Part shown: one piece after another, positions 60,890-64,000 of the stretch
How positions within the stretch are numbered: position 1 is the first letter of the stretch
How the letters are laid out: every line of letters starts with the position of its first letter
Made by a program: the position numbers and the translations under genes
The notes under the pieces: generated by a model
Told to the model about the DNA's origin: nothing
Databases searched by the model: none
Seen by the model: only the letters and a program-made list of their open reading frames with translations
From: Rothia nasimurium
GTDB taxonomy: Bacteria > Actinomycetota > Actinomycetes > Actinomycetales > Micrococcaceae
Length of the DNA: 64,000 nt
Direction of reading: 5' to 3'
NCBI RefSeq assembly: GCF_014217215.1
Contig: NZ_CP056080.1
Location: 62,001 to 126,000 of the forward strand

Positions 60890-62730
60890 CCCGCCATTAG
60901 CTCAGCCAGCAGGGCCTCGACGCGGTGCTCCTGGCCGGTGGCGCGCAGCAGCTCAATGCAGGCGTCCAGGGCAGCAGCACGGGACTTCTTCAGCCTCAAA
61001 GGCTCAAAAAACTCCGCTGCCAACTCATAGCGGTCAATCGCCAGCTCACTCTGCCCGGCGGCAGTCGCAGCCTCAGCGGCAACCACCAGCAGGCGGGCTG
61101 CCCGCTCCAGATACTGGTTCTCGCGGTAGGTCTCAACCAGCTCATCCACAAGCTGCTGGCTCGCAGATCCACCGGTCGCCAGCGAAAGGCGGGCAGCGAG
61201 ATCCTGAGCCTGCATCATAGTCAGAAGGGCGGGATGGGCCGCCTGCTGGGCCAGCTCCTGTAGCTCGTTGACCGGGGTACGAAGGGCTTCAAGCTCATCT
61301 ACCCGCTCGACAACCGGTGCCCACACGCGCACTACCTCGGCCAGCAGGGCAGGGGCGGCACCACCGTCCGCCAGTAGGGGCCAGGCTGTCTCAAAGAACC
61401 CGAGGGCCTCAAGTGCCTGCGCCCCCGTAACAGGCCCACCGGCCAGCACCAAGAAAGCAGCCTCGGCGTAGGCCAGGCCCGCCTCAAGGGAAGCCCCCGC
61501 GGCCTCATGCTCGCGGGCCACCGCCAGGTAGGACTCCACCGGGGTAAAGGATAGGGGAGTAGCCCCGGTCGCGCCCGTGCCACCGGTCGGGGTACCTTCG
61601 GCGGCGTCCGCCTCGGTCAAACTAGCCGAACCAGCCCCGTCCGCCCCCGTAGGCAGCACAATGGGTACCAGGGCGGGCAGCTCGGTGGCAGCTTCTAAGG
61701 ACTCCGAGAACCGGGTGTTACCCGCCCGGCGGTCAAAGGCCTGGGCCAGTGGCCGGGACTCATCCAGCGCCCAGTTGTAAAGCTCCCGCAGGGTCGCCCG
61801 CGATGTCTGACCGGCAGGTCGCAGGCCGGTAGGCATATCCCCGTGGTCCTCTAAAGCCCAGGCCAGGCCAGCGACGATATAGCGCAGGAAGTTGCGGTTA
61901 TCGCCGGGGTCTCCTGCCAAGTCAAGGGCACGTTTGCCGTGGTCAGCGAGCAGGTCAAAGGCTGCCTGAAGATTCTGGCCGCGGGCCAGCACCTCAAACT
62001 CAACCCCCAGGTCGTCCGGATCATACTGGTCGCGGTTAGCCGCAGCCCGCAGCAGGTGCCGGCCGGCAGCTTCGCCGTCCTCCACATGTAGGTAGGCAAG
62101 GGCCAGCTGCCGGTGGGAGGCGGCAGGCTCCCGGTTACACAAATCTTCGGTGGGGGCACCCATACGGATAGCCGCCTCAAACTCCCCGTCGGTCACGTGG
62201 TCGCGCAGAATCCCGCCGTGCCTGCAGGAGCCGCAGTCCATCTCGTCCTCACCGTGCGCAAGCCACCGGGCGCGCCAGGTCTCGGCAGCCTCGTCCTCGC
62301 CGATATGCGCAGCCCACATGTACTCGGCCCGGTCGGGGGCCATCTCGCCCATGCCTGCTAGGCGGTAGCGGCGGCGCATCTCATCGAGCAGCTCGCGCGC
62401 CTGCGCCTTAGAGATCTGCGGGTAGGCGGTCATATCGCCAATAATCCACTTGAACTGCCAGAAGAGGGTGTGGGCGGTGAACTCGTCAAAGTGCTCGGGG
62501 TGGGCGTCGTAGAGACGCAGCAGCTTAGAGAACACCGCAAAGGACGCCGGGGTCGGCTGCCCAAAAACATAGGCCTCCACCAGGTTGAGGTAGGCCTCGG
62601 GCAGCATGGGTTTGGGGCCCTCCCGCTCAAGGGTGCGGGTGATGTACTCCATGGCGGCGGTGCGGGCGCTACCGTAGGGCAGGTCGCGGGTCGCGGCAAT
62701 TTTCTGGGCGGCTTCGTGGGTTGACCACAC
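60886..62730 (-). CDS. Helical-repeat protein of unknown function
   Basis: 614 residues, nearly all alpha-helical, TPR-like, with an Ala/Gly/Thr-rich linker near residues 355-385. Typical repeats: HRQLALAYLHVEDGEAAGRH, ARLLVVAAEAATAAGQSELA. One CGSC pair near residue 173. It is 26 bp downstream of the Hsp90-like gene and probably cotranscribed, so a cochaperone or partner role is an inference from context. Confidence 0.8.
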   Translation of the reverse strand: MWSTHEAAQKIAATRDLPYGSARTAAMEYITRTLEREGPKPMLPEAYLNLVEAYVFGQPTPASFAVFSKLLRLYDAHPEHFDEFTAHTLFWQFKWIIGDMTAYPQISKAQARELLDEMRRRYRLAGMGEMAPDRAEYMWAAHIGEDEAAETWRARWLAHGEDEMDCGSCRHGGILRDHVTDGEFEAAIRMGAPTEDLCNREPAASHRQLALAYLHVEDGEAAGRHLLRAAANRDQYDPDDLGVEFEVLARGQNLQAAFDLLADHGKRALDLAGDPGDNRNFLRYIVAGLAWALEDHGDMPTGLRPAGQTSRATLRELYNWALDESRPLAQAFDRRAGNTRFSESLEAATELPALVPIVLPTGADGAGSASLTEADAAEGTPTGGTGATGATPLSFTPVESYLAVAREHEAAGASLEAGLAYAEAAFLVLAGGPVTGAQALEALGFFETAWPLLADGGAAPALLAEVVRVWAPVVERVDELEALRTPVNELQELAQQAAHPALLTMMQAQDLAARLSLATGGSASQQLVDELVETYRENQYLERAARLLVVAAEAATAAGQSELAIDRYELAAEFFEPLRLKKSRAAALDACIELLRATGQEHRVEALLAELMAG

Positions 62731-62756
62731 AGTTTTCTCCCTTGTTGGTAGCTAGT

Positions 62757-64000
62757 TTAGGGCTGGCGCAGGGCCGCTTCGAGCAGCTGGGCCAGGCTGT
62801 CGCTGAGCAGGTTGGTTTCTGCCCCACGCAGGCCCTCACCGGCGAGCATGAGGGCTGAGAGGTAGAGGGTTGTCAGGCCCGGTTCAAAGGACGCGTGCTC
62901 CGGCTGGTGCAGCAGACGGCGGGTATTCTCGTTGGCGTCGTTGAGCACCAGGGTGCGGGTTGGCTCGGTTGCTGCCTCGGTAAAGGAGCCGAGCAGCCCA
63001 CCCCAGGCGCCACCGGCGTCCTCGGCCTCCTGGGCCAGGTCGCGGGCGCGTTCGGCGTCCGCATCGCGCAGCAGCACCGCGGGCACCTCGGCGGGGTCAA
63101 AGGTGCGCAGCAGGACGCCGCAGTCCTGGGCGGCGAGCACGGCCCGAGCGCGCTCCAAGCCACGCAGCACCTCGAACTCGCGTTCCATCTCAACGGCTGC
63201 CAGGGTCTGGGTGACGTCCTTGCTGGTTAGCTCGGTGACCTTCCAGCGGGGGCGGTCAGCCAGTTTAGCCAGCAGGTCAGCGTCGTAGACGTAGCCGCCG
63301 TTGACCACCCACAGCCCCTGGGCCCGCGCCACCGGAGCCACCCGGCGGTAGGCCTCGGTGGTGGAGGTGTAGAGCACCTGCCCGGTCTCCTCAATGACCT
63401 GGGCGAGCGTAACGATACCGCCGGTGGTCTCAAAGGGCAGGGAGAACGCCACCACATCGAGCATGTCGTCGCTAGCCAGGGCCACTGCCCGCAGGGCCAA
63501 AGAATGGGTTTCGACAAAGCGGTTGCGCAGGGTACTGGGCTCAGAGAGGGTAGCGGTAATCCAGGTTTTGAGCTGTTCACCGATCGCCTCGCGGGTGAGC
63601 AGAAGAATCTCGTCCTCGCGCAGCTGCTCGCGGGAGGCCGTTGGGGTTAGGGACTCCGAGTTCACCACGGCCCGTATGAAGAAAGCCCAATCGGGCAGCA
63701 GGGTGTCTTCGCGGGTGTTCACCAGCATATTCTTCACGTAGACGCGGTGGCGGCCTGAGCCTGGTGACACCGCCTGTGGCAGCACATAGGCCACACCGGT
63801 TGTGCCGGTGGCGGGCACGTCGAGCTCAAGAGCAGCCAGGGGCGTGAAGCCCAGGGTCTTCTCGGAGTAGTTAGTCAGGGCCAGGGCTCGCTCGTGCTGG
63901 TTGGGCTGGTGCTCGCCCTCCCCCTTCGCCCAGGGCAGGGCAGGTAGGGAAATACGGCGCCAGATCCGCTGGCCGGCAGCTGTCACCCGAACTGCCACCT
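62757..64000 (-). CDS. Hsp90-family protein (5' end outside window)
   Basis: About 414 C-terminal residues. VYVKNMLVNTREDTLLPDWAFFIRAVVNS with TPTASREQL is the start of the Hsp90 middle domain; the N-terminal GHKL ATPase lies beyond the window. It belongs to the short actinobacterial HtpG-like group with a divergent middle and C-terminal domain. The frame stays open to the window edge. Confidence 0.85.
   Translation of the reverse strand, partial: VAVRVTAAGQRIWRRISLPALPWAKGEGEHQPNQHERALALTNYSEKTLGFTPLAALELDVPATGTTGVAYVLPQAVSPGSGRHRVYVKNMLVNTREDTLLPDWAFFIRAVVNSESLTPTASREQLREDEILLLTREAIGEQLKTWITATLSEPSTLRNRFVETHSLALRAVALASDDMLDVVAFSLPFETTGGIVTLAQVIEETGQVLYTSTTEAYRRVAPVARAQGLWVVNGGYVYDADLLAKLADRPRWKVTELTSKDVTQTLAAVEMEREFEVLRGLERARAVLAAQDCGVLLRTFDPAEVPAVLLRDADAERARDLAQEAEDAGGAWGGLLGSFTEAATEPTRTLVLNDANENTRRLLHQPEHASFEPGLTTLYLSALMLAGEGLRGAETNLLSDSLAQLLEAALRQP

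Noticed and set aside
1..64000. CRISPR arrays, tRNA and rRNA genes, riboswitches
   Set aside because: No regularly spaced repeats, no cloverleaf-like CCA-ending sequences and no known riboswitch cores were noticed by eye; a tRNAscan or Rfam search was not possible.

Overview
The window is high-GC actinobacterial DNA. The chromosomal backbone (roughly 1-3,580 and 24,521-64,000) has the gene content of a Micrococcaceae member close to Rothia or Kocuria: a large NAD-glutamate dehydrogenase, a Kocuria-type putrescine oxidase, actinobacterial-style UmuDC and HtpG-like proteins. The assignment to Rothia is inference from gene content, since no rRNA gene is present.

Block 1 (3,581-24,520) is a 20,928-bp multidrug-resistance unit inserted just after the glutamate dehydrogenase terminator. 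Both outer ends are complete, same-orientation 2,444-bp copies of an IS481-family transposon carrying the chloramphenicol exporter cmx. The unit is bracketed by a perfect 6-bp target duplication, CCTAGA. Between the copies lie two class 1 integron modules (dfrA + chimeric aadA; aac(6')-Ib), each with qacEdelta1-sul1 and each with intI1 cut by IS6100. Between the modules are erm(X) with its attenuator, a TlrB/RlmA(II)-like rRNA methyltransferase, tetA-tetR, a truncated FAD monooxygenase with a GntR-TetR fusion regulator, and an IS3-family element. Integron orf5 is split between the inner ends of the two cmx transposons, so the cargo reads as a circle linearised at orf5. That is the signature of a cointegrate, or of a circular translocatable unit captured by recombination.

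Block 2 (24,521-39,611) is metabolic backbone: a GyrI-like effector-binding protein, an ArsD-like protein, a disordered protein, a frameshifted secreted protein, and a putrescine-to-succinate catabolic cluster (TetR, putrescine oxidase, universal stress protein, APC permease, succinate-semialdehyde dehydrogenase, GABA aminotransferase, second aldehyde dehydrogenase). Two copies of an AAACGAA-N5-TTCGTTT operator tie the cluster together. An AT-rich insert carrying a putative Cys-rich bacteriocin precursor and a small membrane protein sits after the last gene and is marked by a 72-bp duplication of that gene's end. A gabP-like permease remnant follows.

Block 3 (39,610-50,351) contains two sulfane-sulfur loci that share CstR-type operators: TauE plus rhodanese, flanked by two 158-bp MITE-like repeats, and CstR with a persulfide dioxygenase-rhodanese. 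Between them is a lower-GC peptide locus: a 42-aa SapB-like class III lanthipeptide-type precursor, a small ORF, a prolyl-oligopeptidase-like peptidase, an ABC transporter and a two-component system. No lanthionine synthetase is present. A resolvase remnant lies at its edge.

Block 4 (50,379-64,000) is ordinary backbone: 2-oxoacid decarboxylase, hydrolase, VIT-family transporter, sucrase/ferredoxin-like protein, UmuDC, S4 RNA-binding protein, acetyltransferases (one broken), shikimate dehydrogenase-like protein, MATE exporter, a helical-repeat protein and an Hsp90-like protein cut by the window end. Several intergenic gaps here hold long hairpins without U-tracts.
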